Shown here in pieces: positions 40,201 through 49,512 of a stretch of 63,411 nucleotides of DNA. The notes beneath the pieces were generated by a model. The model saw only the letters and a list, made by a program, of their open reading frames with translations, ran no database searches and had not been told where the DNA came from. Position 1 is the stretch's first letter. Each line of letters opens with the position of its first letter. This stretch comes from Alteromonas aestuariivivens (GTDB lineage Bacteria > Pseudomonadota > Gammaproteobacteria > Enterobacterales > Alteromonadaceae): the NCBI RefSeq assembly GCF_003367475.1, contig NZ_QRHA01000015.1, forward strand, positions 1 to 63,411. The letters run 5' to 3'. The translations under genes were made by a program, and so were the position numbers.

Positions 40201-41040
40201 ATGCAATTAGTAGCCGTTGATTACCAGGCAGATAATGCCGAACAAGCTTTTGTCGAATCTTTACGCCAAACCGGGTTTGGCGTTCTTAAAAATCACCCCA
40301 TTCAGCAGTCGATGGTTAACGACATCTACGAGGCGTGGCAAGCCTTCTTTGACAGTGAAGAAAAACATCAGTATGAATACAACAAAGGCACGCAGGACGG
40401 CTTTTTCCCCCAGAGTGTGTCAGAAGTTGCCAAGGGCTATACACAAAAAGACATCAAAGAGTATTTTCACTTCTACCCCTGGGGGCAATGCCCCGATGCC
40501 CTTCGCCCACAACTGATGGCCTATTACCAGGCCGCCAACAGTCTCGCAGAACAATTACTGGGCTGGGTAGAAAAGCATTCTCCCAAAGAGGTCAGTGCCC
40601 ATTACAGCCAACCGCTTTCGAACATGATACAGGACAGCGAACAGACTCTGTTGCGGGTGTTGCATTATCCTCCTTTGAGCGGAGAGGAAGAGCCTAATGC
40701 TATTCGGGCTGCCGCTCATGAAGACATTAACCTGCTTACTATCCTTCCGGCAGCCAATGAACCCGGCCTGCAGGTGAAGGCCCGAGACGGCAGTTGGCTG
40801 GATGTACCTTGTGATTTTGGCAACCTGATTGTCAACATCGGCGATATGCTGCAGGAAGCGTCCGGGCATTACTTCCCGTCAACGACGCACCGGGTGATCA
40901 ACCCTGAAGGGGCCGACATGACCAAATCCCGCATTTCACTGCCACTGTTTTTGCACCCCAGGCCTGATGTGGTGCTTTCAGAAAGGCATACAGCAGAGTC
41001 TTACCTGCAGGAACGCCTGCGGGAACTGGGCGTAATCTAA
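40201..41040 (+). CDS. Isopenicillin N synthase-like 2OG-Fe(II) oxygenase
   Basis: 279 residues. Iron ligands are His173 and Asp175 in AHEDINLLTIL and His230 in TTHRVINP; Arg244-x-Ser246 binds 2-oxoglutarate. The N-terminal GFGVLKNHPI is the family DIOX_N block. The substrate is unknown. The second ATG (40201) is used because agga stands eight bases before it. The gene stands alone; the gap before it contains two mutually exclusive short hairpins. Confidence 0.87.
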   Translation: MQLVAVDYQADNAEQAFVESLRQTGFGVLKNHPIQQSMVNDIYEAWQAFFDSEEKHQYEYNKGTQDGFFPQSVSEVAKGYTQKDIKEYFHFYPWGQCPDALRPQLMAYYQAANSLAEQLLGWVEKHSPKEVSAHYSQPLSNMIQDSEQTLLRVLHYPPLSGEEEPNAIRAAAHEDINLLTILPAANEPGLQVKARDGSWLDVPCDFGNLIVNIGDMLQEASGHYFPSTTHRVINPEGADMTKSRISLPLFLHPRPDVVLSERHTAESYLQERLRELGVI

Positions 41041-41089
41041 GCTAGGAATCAGGCTGGCCGGCCAAATCGCCGAGCCAGCTCTAATCAAT

Positions 41090-41115
41090 ACATGGCTGCA
41101 TTACATGGCTGCATT
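41090..41115. repeat. Tandem duplication of 13 bp
   Basis: acatggctgcatt occurs twice head to tail, just before the stop of the TPR lipoprotein gene. It is a simple recent duplication without obvious function. Confidence 0.7.
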
Positions 41116-41119
41116 GGGG

Positions 41120-42286
41120 CTACATCATATTCTTTGACTGCAAAACCGACAGCTTACTCAGGTATCGCTGTTCGTCCTGCTCCGAAATGGCCTTACGTGC
41201 AGCCATTTCCAGATAGTCCTTCGCTTTGCTGATATCACCCAGCTCATAAAAGGTCTTGCCCATTCCAAACAGCACTTCATGGCGGTTTTTGTCGATGCGC
41301 ATGGCTTTTCTGTAGTGGGCCAGCGCCTCATCATACAACCCTTCATCGAAAGCCTGTTCGCCCAAAATAAAGTGGTAAAACGGGTTGTCCTGACGTTTCC
41401 TTTCAACACTGGCCAATATCTCTTCTGCACGTTCCGGCTGCTGCATATGCTGATAGAGAATGGCGAGGTTTTCCCAGGCAGTGAGGTTTTCATCATTGAT
41501 GGCAAGCGCCTGATGGTAACTGGCCTCAGACGCTTCAAAATCGCCCTTGATTCGGTACAGCACCCCCAGATTGACCCAGACACTGGCAAATTCAGGCTCC
41601 ATCACAGCGGCACGGCGAAAATATGCATAGGCCTGGCTGTAGCTGTTCGCGATCAGCGCATCTGCTCCCTTGTTGGTGTAATACATGGCCACAACCAAAT
41701 TCTTGGAAATTGGTATGCGGGGAAAATGATTGCGTATCACCTGTGGGTCAAAATCCACATCCACAAACTCATCGTAGAGCCGGGTTGTGCCGATTTCATC
41801 AGCCAATCGCAAGCGCAAATTAATATGACCGTTCAACAGGCTGTAACCCTCTCTGCGAGTCCAGTATTCCGGTATTTGCACTTCATAAAACTGCGCTTTA
41901 AAACCTGCAGATTCCGCCATCGCGTAAGTCATGATAGACAGCGACAGGCAGTTTGCCGACTGGTTAAGGAAAGTTTCATTGGCAGTGGTATTGGCTTCAC
42001 TTCGATACAGAAGCCCCATTTCCGAGTGATCGAAAATCTGCCTCAACAACCCGCGTATACTCGATTCGTCATTAGCAAAAGGCCATACAGCCTCTCTGAC
42101 AAAGTTTTGAGCCTTGTCCTCAAGCCCAAAAATCTCCTGTTCCGACTCAAGTGAAAACAGGGTGTAGTCCGGAAACAACGAGTCTTTCAGTGTTGGTATT
42201 TCGGTTGTTTTTATATCCGGTGTCGATTTGGAACATCCCAGTAACCCTATAAGCAGGCAACAAACAAATAGAATTCGGTATCCCAT
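41120..42286 (-). CDS. Lipoprotein with transglutaminase-like and TPR domains
   Basis: 388 residues. The lipobox LIGLLGC makes Cys18 the lipidated residue. A transglutaminase/protease-like triad is visible as Cys113 in ANCLSLSIM, His154 in NGHINLRL and Asp177 in FVDVDF. TPR units follow from about 205 on (ASVWVNLGVLYRIKGDFEAS, AWENLAILYQHMQQPERA, PFYHFILGEQAFDEGLYDEA, HEVLFGMGKTFYELGDISKA). It probably sits at the inner face of the outer membrane and may process or hold peptides. The ATG at 42286 is six bases from ggagag; a TTG two codons upstream overlaps that site. It is divergent from the ParA gene. Confidence 0.82.
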   Translation of the reverse strand: MGYRILFVCCLLIGLLGCSKSTPDIKTTEIPTLKDSLFPDYTLFSLESEQEIFGLEDKAQNFVREAVWPFANDESSIRGLLRQIFDHSEMGLLYRSEANTTANETFLNQSANCLSLSIMTYAMAESAGFKAQFYEVQIPEYWTRREGYSLLNGHINLRLRLADEIGTTRLYDEFVDVDFDPQVIRNHFPRIPISKNLVVAMYYTNKGADALIANSYSQAYAYFRRAAVMEPEFASVWVNLGVLYRIKGDFEASEASYHQALAINDENLTAWENLAILYQHMQQPERAEEILASVERKRQDNPFYHFILGEQAFDEGLYDEALAHYRKAMRIDKNRHEVLFGMGKTFYELGDISKAKDYLEMAARKAISEQDEQRYLSKLSVLQSKNMM

Positions 42287-42536
42287 TCGCAACTCTCCGT
42301 TATGGCACTTCTCCTTGAGTATAGCTCTGTTTACATTTTATTTACTTTTACCCGACAACCTTTAACCCGTTTAATCGGCCTTTTATCCTGTGAACCCTAT
42401 CGCATAGCCTGCTACCACCAGTTAAAGCAGACCGGCGAATAAAATTTGGCCTTTACTTCAACGCTGCAACATGGTGATATTTTGTTCTACTCAGTGGTCT
42501 CTCCAGAACATGCTGCATCTCAACACAAGGAACGCT

Positions 42537-43304
42537 ATGAAACGGGTTGTGTTTAATCAGAAAGGCGGCGTAGGCAAATCCACCATCAGTACCAACCTTG
42601 CTGCACAGAGCGCGCTTTCGGGCCTCAAAACCCTGCTTGTTGACCTCGACGCCCAGGGCAATACCACCCATTACATTGGCGTTGATTTGGAGCAGGAGTC
42701 GCTGACGGTAGCTGATATGTTCAAGCAGATCGTGGGTTGGTTTTCCAAGCCGCTGGCGCCGGAAGCTTTTGTGCACCCCACCGCCATCGACAACCTGTTT
42801 GTGCTGCCCGCTCACCCGACACTCACCGACATTGAGCACGAGCTGGAGTCCCGCTATAAGATGTACAAGCTCAAAGAAACCCTGCGTAACCTGGATGGGG
42901 TGTTTGACCGGGTGTATATCGATACGCCTCCCAACTTCAATTTCTATTCGAAGGCCGCGCTGATTGCCGCAGATGAGTATTTGGTGCCGTTTGACTGTGA
43001 TGACTTTTCACTTCAGGCGATTGAGCGGTTACTGGCAAACGTGTCGGAGTTAAAGCAGGATCATAACCCGGAACTGACGTTGGCCGGGGTCATTATCAAT
43101 CAGTACAATGCGCAGGCCAAACTGCCTGCGGCCTTGGTAGCGCAACTGGAAGAGAAAGGGTTGCCGGTGCTGAACACCCGCATCAACAGCACGGTAAAAA
43201 TAAAGGAATCCCATTCAAAGCGGGTACCTGTACCTTTGTATGCACCGAACCACAAAGCGGGCCAACAGTTTGCTGCGTTACTGAACGAAATCGAAAACCG
43301 GTAG
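42537..43304 (+). CDS. Orphan ParA/MinD-type ATPase
   Basis: 255 residues from the ATG preceded by aagga; the longer upstream frame lacks homology. The deviant Walker A motif is FNQKGGVGKSTISTNLA, Walker A' is LLVDLDAQGNTTHYIG and Walker B is VYIDTPPNFNFYSKAAL. Such ATPases position chromosomes, plasmids or protein assemblies along the cell. No parB or centromere-like repeat is nearby, so it is not a plasmid partition pair. Its cargo is unknown. Confidence 0.88.
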   Translation: MKRVVFNQKGGVGKSTISTNLAAQSALSGLKTLLVDLDAQGNTTHYIGVDLEQESLTVADMFKQIVGWFSKPLAPEAFVHPTAIDNLFVLPAHPTLTDIEHELESRYKMYKLKETLRNLDGVFDRVYIDTPPNFNFYSKAALIAADEYLVPFDCDDFSLQAIERLLANVSELKQDHNPELTLAGVIINQYNAQAKLPAALVAQLEEKGLPVLNTRINSTVKIKESHSKRVPVPLYAPNHKAGQQFAALLNEIENR

Positions 43305-43324
43305 AACAAAAGACGATGGCCCGA

Positions 43325-43957
43325 TCAGGCCAGCAATAGGGATTCGGCCAAAATCCAGGTTCCCAACGACAGCAGGATAACTCCGGCCAGTTGCTCCTGA
43401 AGAACGGCCAGTCTCGGCATACGGACAAGCCAACCACCAAGCTGGCGTGACAGACTCACCACCAGCAGGTCGCTGCCCAGCGCAATCACACTGTAAATGA
43501 CTCCCAGCAGCACCAGCTGAAAGGCCACATCTCCCTGCTCCGGCTGACTGAACTGCGGCAGAAATGCCAAAAAGAATAATGCCGTTTTCGGGTTGGTAAG
43601 CTCAACTATCACACTTTGGCGCAGTACCTTTTTGGCCGGCAGGTGCCCGACTGCTTTCAACTGTGGCTGTTGTGCCGTTAGCAGGGTGCGCACGCCAAGC
43701 AGGATCAGATAACTGGCACCAAGAAGCTTGAGTGCCAAAAACAAAGCGGGCGAATAGACTATCAACGCAGCCAGCCCGACCGCACTCAGTAATACGTAAA
43801 TCAGACTGCCCAGCGCCATGCCGGAAGCCGCTGCCACTCCCGCTCCGCCCCCATTACCCATGGTACACGCCATGATGTAAAGGTTCGAAGGGCCCGGTGA
43901 CAGGCTGAGCATGAGCGCAGCGCTGGCGAATGTCAGCAATACATCCAATGGCAGCAT
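43325..43957 (-). CDS. LysE/RhtB-family amino-acid exporter
   Basis: 210 residues and about six transmembrane helices. The N-terminal SLSPGPSNLYIMACTMGNGGGAGVAAASGMALG is the LysE signature and LTNPKTALFFLAFLPQF is the second conserved block. It exports amino acids or derivatives; the substrate cannot be predicted. It is convergent with the ParA gene, 20 bases apart. Confidence 0.92.
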   Translation of the reverse strand: MLPLDVLLTFASAALMLSLSPGPSNLYIMACTMGNGGGAGVAAASGMALGSLIYVLLSAVGLAALIVYSPALFLALKLLGASYLILLGVRTLLTAQQPQLKAVGHLPAKKVLRQSVIVELTNPKTALFFLAFLPQFSQPEQGDVAFQLVLLGVIYSVIALGSDLLVVSLSRQLGGWLVRMPRLAVLQEQLAGVILLSLGTWILAESLLLA

Positions 43958-44018
43958 GGTGTTCCCACTAAAAACCTGCAGTTAATCTTTGGCCGAGTTT
44001 ATCACACAGAGGGCAAAA

Positions 44019-44759
44019 TCAGGCTGCGGAACCTACGGTATTCAACTGCGGGGATACCTGGGGCTTGGGCTTCATCCCAAATACAATAAACAACATGAAC
44101 GTACTGTAAGCCGAAGCCAGCAGTACCAGTGGAACGGTGGTATCTGTGTTCAGCAGCAGGCCGATTACCGCAATCTGGCCAATGGGGAAAAACGCCAGGA
44201 ACGTACCCGCTTTTGTAAGCAGCGCCATCCAGATATGCTCGCCCTGATGTTTTGATAAACCCAGCCCCCGACAGAAATGCGCCAGCACCAGCGGCATGAT
44301 TTGCGCAATTCCCAGCCCGGTTGCAAGCACAGACAGTGCAATCAGGGTGAGGCCATCTACCGTTTCCGGCATTTGGGGTACTCTGAGCCCGCCGGGCTGA
44401 ATTATCGCCGGGTTTTGACTGGCCAGCATGATCGCGTCCGCCACCACAAAGCCCAGCCAACTCAGGCATACCACCGCTATCAGCATAGGCAGGATAATTC
44501 TCTGCTGTAATTTCAGTTCCTGTAAGAATTCTCTGCAGGAACCGTTTATGTGCTGGGTAGCTATCAGGCTGGCGGTAAAACTCACGAGTAACGCCAACAG
44601 CGCCAGCTTTACAGGGAACAATGCATAAGGCACCGAATCAACCAGGCAGCCCAGAAAAATCAGGAGCGCACTTTGCAGCGGGTGCTGCATAAAAAATACC
44701 GCCATCTGCCGATAGGCTCTAAGGTAATCACGGCGGGAAAGATGTGTATTGATGTGCAT
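44019..44759 (-). CDS. Hypothetical integral membrane protein
   Basis: 246 residues with about six hydrophobic helices (near 27-48, 50-68, 90-112, 135-160, 184-206 and 209-228). I recognise no family. The short N-terminal part (HLSRRDYLRAYRQM) is basic, consistent with a cytoplasmic N-terminus. Upstream of it, 44760-45030 shows no gene. Confidence 0.6.
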   Translation of the reverse strand: MHINTHLSRRDYLRAYRQMAVFFMQHPLQSALLIFLGCLVDSVPYALFPVKLALLALLVSFTASLIATQHINGSCREFLQELKLQQRIILPMLIAVVCLSWLGFVVADAIMLASQNPAIIQPGGLRVPQMPETVDGLTLIALSVLATGLGIAQIMPLVLAHFCRGLGLSKHQGEHIWMALLTKAGTFLAFFPIGQIAVIGLLLNTDTTVPLVLLASAYSTFMLFIVFGMKPKPQVSPQLNTVGSAA

Positions 44760-45030
44760 AAGGAACCTCTACTTCAGGCTGGTTACTATATAGCCACAGT
44801 GCCACATTTGAAGTTTTAACCGTGCCGGAAAGGTATGCCCAAAAGGACAGGAGTATTAATTCAAATAACCATTGCGCAAAATGTAAAAAATACGCACACA
44901 AAAAAATCCTCTAGAAGAGATTCCTAAATGCACATTAAAGTTTGGAAATTAATACAAAAAAACAGATAAATAGCATTCTCACGCTTATGCGTAGAGCCGA
45001 AACTTATTGGGATAATATCTAAGAAAGGGA

Positions 45031-45117
45031 TGGTGCCCAGGGGCGGACTTGAACCGCCACGACCGTGAGGTCACTAGCACCTGAAGCTAGCGTGTCTACC
45101 AATTTCACCACCTGGGC
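45031..45117 (-). tRNA. tRNA-Leu (CAG)
   Basis: On the minus strand an 87-base cloverleaf begins GCCCAGGTGG and ends in an encoded CCA. The acceptor GCCCAGG pairs with CCTGGGC. The anticodon stem ctagc/gctag encloses ttCAGgt. The long variable arm (tgacctcacggtcg) is typical of class II tRNA-Leu. Confidence 0.95.
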
Positions 45118-45183
45118 ATCAATGCTGCAAGACCTCTGGGAAGCGAGAGCCTCACTGCGTTGTGGGTGCGCAAGATACGCGGC

Positions 45184-45903
45184 TTACGACACTTTGTCAA
45201 TTCCCCTTTTGCACTTTTTTCCTAAATTTACGACATTAATGCACCGAGTGTGCAAAATAGCATCAATTGTGATGGAGTTTCGGCCTGCAAGCTGGTGAAA
45301 CTGTGCGAACCAAAGCTGCAGCGTTGCCATGGCATCGTCGAGGGCATTGTGAGCGGGAACCGCTGGCAACCCCATACGCTGGCGACAATTCGCGAGTGTC
45401 ATGCTGTTGGAAGGCAGAAGTTCGTGCGTTTTTTTTAGCTGGTACATTGCCAACTTCAACGTATCCAGCGTAACAACCTGCTCAACCTGCAGATTATTGG
45501 CAGCAAATGCCCGGTTTAACACCCGAACATCGAGGCTGGCATTGTGAAACACCCAGATGTGCGAGCGAGCAAACTGGCTAAGTGCATTTAGCGAATCCCG
45601 CACATGCTCCCCAAGCTCTGTGTGCTCAGGCGTTAAACCGTGGATAACCGGGCTCTGCTGCAGATCGCCCTTTACCCTCACCACGCGATAGTACGCCGAT
45701 TCAAGGTTTATACTTCCATTTTGGCCTTCTAACCAACCAATCGAAGTAATTTTTGACTGCTCAGGGTTAAGCGAAGTCAGCTCCAAATCAATAGCCAACA
45801 GCGGAGCTTCAAAGAGCCTTTGTTGCTGCCAGGCATCCGGCAGTGTAGCTCTGTAGCTGAACCAGTGTTTTAGCCTAAACCAGTCGAACAGTCGTCCAGG
45901 CAC
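45184..45903 (-). CDS. 3'-5' exonuclease, DnaQ-like (DEDDh)
   Basis: 239 residues. ExoI is LLAIDLELTS (Asp39, Glu41), ExoII the HNASLDVRVLN block (about 121-131) and ExoIII HNALDDAMATL (about 201-211), so the DEDDh set is complete. It is related to the epsilon subunit of DNA polymerase III but lacks a polymerase-binding tail. The start GTG overlaps the stop of the cNMP/CBS gene (tagtg), so the two are translationally coupled. This exonuclease commonly sits with the acetate symporter cluster in Gammaproteobacteria; why is unknown. Confidence 0.88.
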   Translation of the reverse strand: MPGRLFDWFRLKHWFSYRATLPDAWQQQRLFEAPLLAIDLELTSLNPEQSKITSIGWLEGQNGSINLESAYYRVVRVKGDLQQSPVIHGLTPEHTELGEHVRDSLNALSQFARSHIWVFHNASLDVRVLNRAFAANNLQVEQVVTLDTLKLAMYQLKKTHELLPSNSMTLANCRQRMGLPAVPAHNALDDAMATLQLWFAQFHQLAGRNSITIDAILHTRCINVVNLGKKCKRGIDKVS

Positions 45904-47732
45904 TAGCCCATACCACCGGAAAACTTCATGACCGCAGCCTGCTGGGCCCGGTCTATGGCCTTGAATGCCGCTTTAAGCTGATGCTTCTCAATGGAAGAAA
46001 GCTCGTCTACGGAAACTAGGTTGTCTGTTGACTGGGTTGTCAGCTGATGACGCCAGCGCAATCGATTCAGAAACAGCCAAATGTCCCGCAGATTCTCTGC
46101 ATCCTTTACCGCCAGCCCGGAGCCAGCCGGCAGGCTTGCCAGCCTCGCTAGGGTAGCGGGAGCCGTGAGGCCACTTGCAAGGGCATAAAGCCTGACAAGA
46201 TTGTTGATAAGAGCCACCGCTCTGACTTTCAAATCAATACAGTTCGCCTTTTCCTGGCGCTTCTCATACACGAATTTCTGAAACATGGAGAGCGGCACCG
46301 AAACCTGATTGGCATGGCGGGACAGGGCGGCCAAGAACAGACTTTGCTTGAGCAAAGGTACGCGAGCCTGCTGAAGTTTACGAAACAGGTCGCCATCCCC
46401 AGCGGCACATCGTGCATCCAGAAATATATTGAAATGCATTATCGCCTCGGGTGTAGGCTGGAGAACCCACGCCCGGGCTTGCTCAACAGCCTGGTCAAGT
46501 GATAGCCGCAATTCCGGGTTCGACGCCATAATATTGCCGTCGCAAAGCTTAATTCCGCACTTCGCCAGGCCGTCACAAACATACTCCGACATCGCCCGGA
46601 AATACTCCCCTTCCCCTTTTGTCGGCGTTCGGGCCAACAACAAACCATTATCCTGGTCCGACCCCATGGTCTGATCCTCACGCGCCTGGGAGCCATACAC
46701 TATCCAGCTATATGGCATGGGCGCAGGGCCGTTTTCCCGCTGAAAGTAGTTAATCAGTTTTCGGGTCATCATATCGGTGGCCTGGGACAGCACCTTTCCG
46801 GCGATGTCAAAATCCACCGGTCTCCTGGCATGGGAAGCAAAATAGTGGGGCAACTGCCACGATACCCTGGATAACGAATACAGGTTTTCGGCTTTGGCCA
46901 GTTCGCCGATAATAAACAGCACATTCCCTCTCTGAAGGCGCACGACATCGGATGTGGTCAGCATGCCAATTGGCTGGCGGGTATGCCGGTCTATTACCGG
47001 CAGGTGGTGAACGTTATGTTCGTTCATTATGCAAATGGCGTCGAACAGAGTGCGGTTTTGGGTCACCATGGCCGGTTTATCGGTCATAATGGTTTGCACA
47101 CTTTGGTGAATATCCAGCCCTTTTGCCACTACCCGGCTGCGAAGGTCCCGGTCAGTAATAATACCGGCCAACCGGCCCTGCTCGGTAATGAGTAGCGAGG
47201 ATACCTTATTGCGGGTCATTTCAATGGCGGCGTTCTGAATGCTCTCAGTAACATCCATGCTGATGGGCGAGCCCTTAAGAACCTCGCCCAGCCCTTTATA
47301 CAGCCACATGGACTGTGACTCTGCAACCGCATGATTCTGCAGTACATCGCTGCGCATGGCATGGAAGAAATCGGCAATGCCCGGGTGGCTCATGGCAAAT
47401 TCGAACGCCTGCGGAGTAAAGCTGTATACCAGCCCGGGTTTGTCTACCGTTAGTTCCAGTGGGTAACTGACCTTGTCGAGCAGCCCCGCATGCCCAAAAT
47501 AGTCCCCTTCGCTGAGATGGCGAACCGGCCCTTCTGCATCCCTGACGGAAAACTGCCCGGACTGGATCAGGAACAGGCGGCCATGATTCTGCTCAAGCAA
47601 CACTTTCTGGTTGTCACCGGTGAGGTACATTAAGTTGGCTTTACGGCTGATTTCCAACAGAGCGTCGTTTTCCAGTTGATCAAACGGCGCTGCCGATGTC
47701 AGAAAATCTGCCGTCTGTTGAGGCAACACCAT
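45903..47732 (-). CDS. cNMP-binding/CBS/DUF294 nucleotidyltransferase-like regulator
   Basis: 609 residues. In order: a cyclic-nucleotide-binding-like domain (about 15-130, ...GRLFLIQSGQFSVRDAEG ... LSEGDYFGHAGLL), two CBS repeats (about 155-275, VSSLLITEQGRLAGIITDRDLR and VHHLPVIDRHTRQPIGMLTTSD), a DUF294 nucleotidyltransferase-like domain (WIVYGSQAREDQTMGSDQDNGLL, about 345-370) and its C-terminal helical domain. The GS-x9-D-x-D pattern resembles GlnD-type nucleotidyltransferases. It probably senses nucleotides and modifies a partner, perhaps the symporter. A terminator lies between it and the symporter gene. Confidence 0.88.
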   Translation of the reverse strand: MVLPQQTADFLTSAAPFDQLENDALLEISRKANLMYLTGDNQKVLLEQNHGRLFLIQSGQFSVRDAEGPVRHLSEGDYFGHAGLLDKVSYPLELTVDKPGLVYSFTPQAFEFAMSHPGIADFFHAMRSDVLQNHAVAESQSMWLYKGLGEVLKGSPISMDVTESIQNAAIEMTRNKVSSLLITEQGRLAGIITDRDLRSRVVAKGLDIHQSVQTIMTDKPAMVTQNRTLFDAICIMNEHNVHHLPVIDRHTRQPIGMLTTSDVVRLQRGNVLFIIGELAKAENLYSLSRVSWQLPHYFASHARRPVDFDIAGKVLSQATDMMTRKLINYFQRENGPAPMPYSWIVYGSQAREDQTMGSDQDNGLLLARTPTKGEGEYFRAMSEYVCDGLAKCGIKLCDGNIMASNPELRLSLDQAVEQARAWVLQPTPEAIMHFNIFLDARCAAGDGDLFRKLQQARVPLLKQSLFLAALSRHANQVSVPLSMFQKFVYEKRQEKANCIDLKVRAVALINNLVRLYALASGLTAPATLARLASLPAGSGLAVKDAENLRDIWLFLNRLRWRHQLTTQSTDNLVSVDELSSIEKHQLKAAFKAIDRAQQAAVMKFSGGMG

Positions 47733-47746
47733 TCGGCTTACTCCTT

Positions 47747-47774
47747 AAAAAAGGCCCACCTTATTTGTGAGCCT
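47747..47774 (-). terminator. Terminator/attenuator between symporter and regulator genes
   Basis: On the minus strand aggctcac pairs with gtgggcct (one mismatch) around a 7-base loop, followed by six T. The T-run runs directly into aaggag, the ribosome-binding site of the next gene. Confidence 0.7.
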
Positions 47775-47800
47775 TCACTTACATTTCTGGCAACGCAGTA

Positions 47801-49507
47801 TTAGTGCGCCGAAGCTTCCCCTGACCCTTTTGGATAGCGAATGCTTTCCACCAGCTCCTGGATATCTTCCGGCGCCTCATCGGTTGCCTTAAACACCAGG
47901 TAGGCAACCACAAAATTCACGATCATGCCCATGGTACCGATGCCTTCCGGGGAAACACCAAACAACCAGTTGTCGGGAATGTTGGCCGCCGGATTAATAA
48001 ACTTAAAGTAAATGATATAAGCCGCGGTAAACGCGATACCGCAAATCATGCCCGCAATGGCTCCCTTATTATTCATGCGCTTGCTGAATATGCCCATGAT
48101 GATAGCCGGGAAGAAGCTCGATGCCGCCAGCCCGAACGCAAATGCCACCACCTGCGCCACAAACCCTGGCGGATTGATACCGAAGTATCCGGCGATGATG
48201 ATAGCGATGGCTGCAGCCAGCCTGGCGTAAAACAGTTCGGCCTTATCGGTAATGTTGGGCATAAAGTTTCGCTTCAGCAAATCATGCGACACTGAAGTGG
48301 AAATAACCAGCAGCAGGCCTGCCGACGTTGACAGTGCTGCCGCAACGCCACCAGCAGCCACCAGCGCAATAACCCAGGCCGGCAGGTTGGCTATCTCGGG
48401 GTTGGCCAGCACCATAATGTCGCGGTCAACTTTCATCTCGTTGCGATCATCACCCGAGTAGAACATTTTGCCGTCGCCATTCTTGTCTTCAAAGGTGATC
48501 AGGCCGGTTTTCTCCCAGTTCTTAATCCAGGCAGGGGCTTCTGCGTAACTGGTTCCTGTCATGTCGGGCCCGTTGATGGTGCCTATCATGTTGGTGCGGG
48601 CAAACGCAGCCAGTGAAGGCGCAGTAGTGTAAAGAATGGCGATGAAAACCAGTGCCCATCCGGCACTTTTACGAGCATCGCGAACTTTCGGAACCGTGAA
48701 GAAGCGAACGATAACGTGAGGCAAACCAGCGGTCCCCACCATCAGCGCAAAGGTGATAAAGAAGACGTCGATGGTGCTCTTGGTGCCGGATGTGTATTCG
48801 TTAAACCCCAGCTCCAACGACAACTGATCCAGTTTTTCCAGCAGATACATGCCCGACCCGTCCGCCAGCGTGGCACCGAACCCGGTTTGCGGCAGAAAAT
48901 GCCCGGTGATCATAATGGAAATGAATACAGCCGGAACCAGATAGGCAAAAATCAGTACGCAGTATTGGGCCACCTGAGTGTATGTGATGCCTTTCATACC
49001 GCCGAGGACGGTGTAAAAAAACACGATTGCCATACCGATGATAACCCCTGCGACAATATCCACTTCCAGAAAGCGGCTGAACACCACCCCGACACCACGC
49101 ATTTGCCCGGCAACGTAGGTGAAGCATACAAAAATGGCACAGAATACTGCCACTGTACGGGCGGTTTGAGAGTAGTAGCGATCGCCGATGAAATCCGGCA
49201 CGGTAAACTTACCAAACTTACGCAGGTACGGAGCCAGGCACAACGCCAGCAAAACGTAGCCCCCTGTCCAGCCCATCAGGTAAACGGCTCCGTCGTAGCC
49301 CATGAAGGAGATCAGCCCGGCCATGGAAATAAACGACGCGGCAGACATCCAGTCTGCAGCCGTAGCCATGCCGTTCATCACTGGCGGCACGCCGCCACCA
49401 GCCACATAAAACTCGTTGGTGGAGCCCGCTCGGGCCCAAATCGCTATGCCGATGTAAAGCGCAAACGAGGCGCCGATAATAATAAATGTAAGCAGTTGAA
49501 CATCCAT
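47801..49507 (-). CDS. Sodium:solute symporter, ActP-like (acetate)
   Basis: 568 residues with about 13 helices, SSS family, in the subfamily whose members work with a small DUF4212 subunit. Marker blocks are ATAADWMSAASFISMAGLISFMGYDG, QMRGVGVVFSRFLEVD, GTAGLPHVIVRFFTVPKVRDARKSAGWAL and AALSTSAGLLLVISTSVSHDLLK. A hydrophilic insert at about 320-360 (FEDKNGDGKMFYSGDDRNE) faces the periplasm. It imports a small monocarboxylate, most likely acetate, with Na+, in line with the Na+ gradient built by Na+-NQR. The small-subunit gene precedes it by 5 bases. Confidence 0.9.
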   Translation of the reverse strand: MDVQLLTFIIIGASFALYIGIAIWARAGSTNEFYVAGGGVPPVMNGMATAADWMSAASFISMAGLISFMGYDGAVYLMGWTGGYVLLALCLAPYLRKFGKFTVPDFIGDRYYSQTARTVAVFCAIFVCFTYVAGQMRGVGVVFSRFLEVDIVAGVIIGMAIVFFYTVLGGMKGITYTQVAQYCVLIFAYLVPAVFISIMITGHFLPQTGFGATLADGSGMYLLEKLDQLSLELGFNEYTSGTKSTIDVFFITFALMVGTAGLPHVIVRFFTVPKVRDARKSAGWALVFIAILYTTAPSLAAFARTNMIGTINGPDMTGTSYAEAPAWIKNWEKTGLITFEDKNGDGKMFYSGDDRNEMKVDRDIMVLANPEIANLPAWVIALVAAGGVAAALSTSAGLLLVISTSVSHDLLKRNFMPNITDKAELFYARLAAAIAIIIAGYFGINPPGFVAQVVAFAFGLAASSFFPAIIMGIFSKRMNNKGAIAGMICGIAFTAAYIIYFKFINPAANIPDNWLFGVSPEGIGTMGMIVNFVVAYLVFKATDEAPEDIQELVESIRYPKGSGEASAH

Positions 49508-49512
49508 TTTTA

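Noticed and set aside
45903..47732. Reading the cNMP/CBS/DUF294 gene as an IMP dehydrogenase or kinase
   Set aside because: CBS domains are present, but no catalytic barrel or kinase domain; the GS-x9-D-x-D motif fits DUF294.
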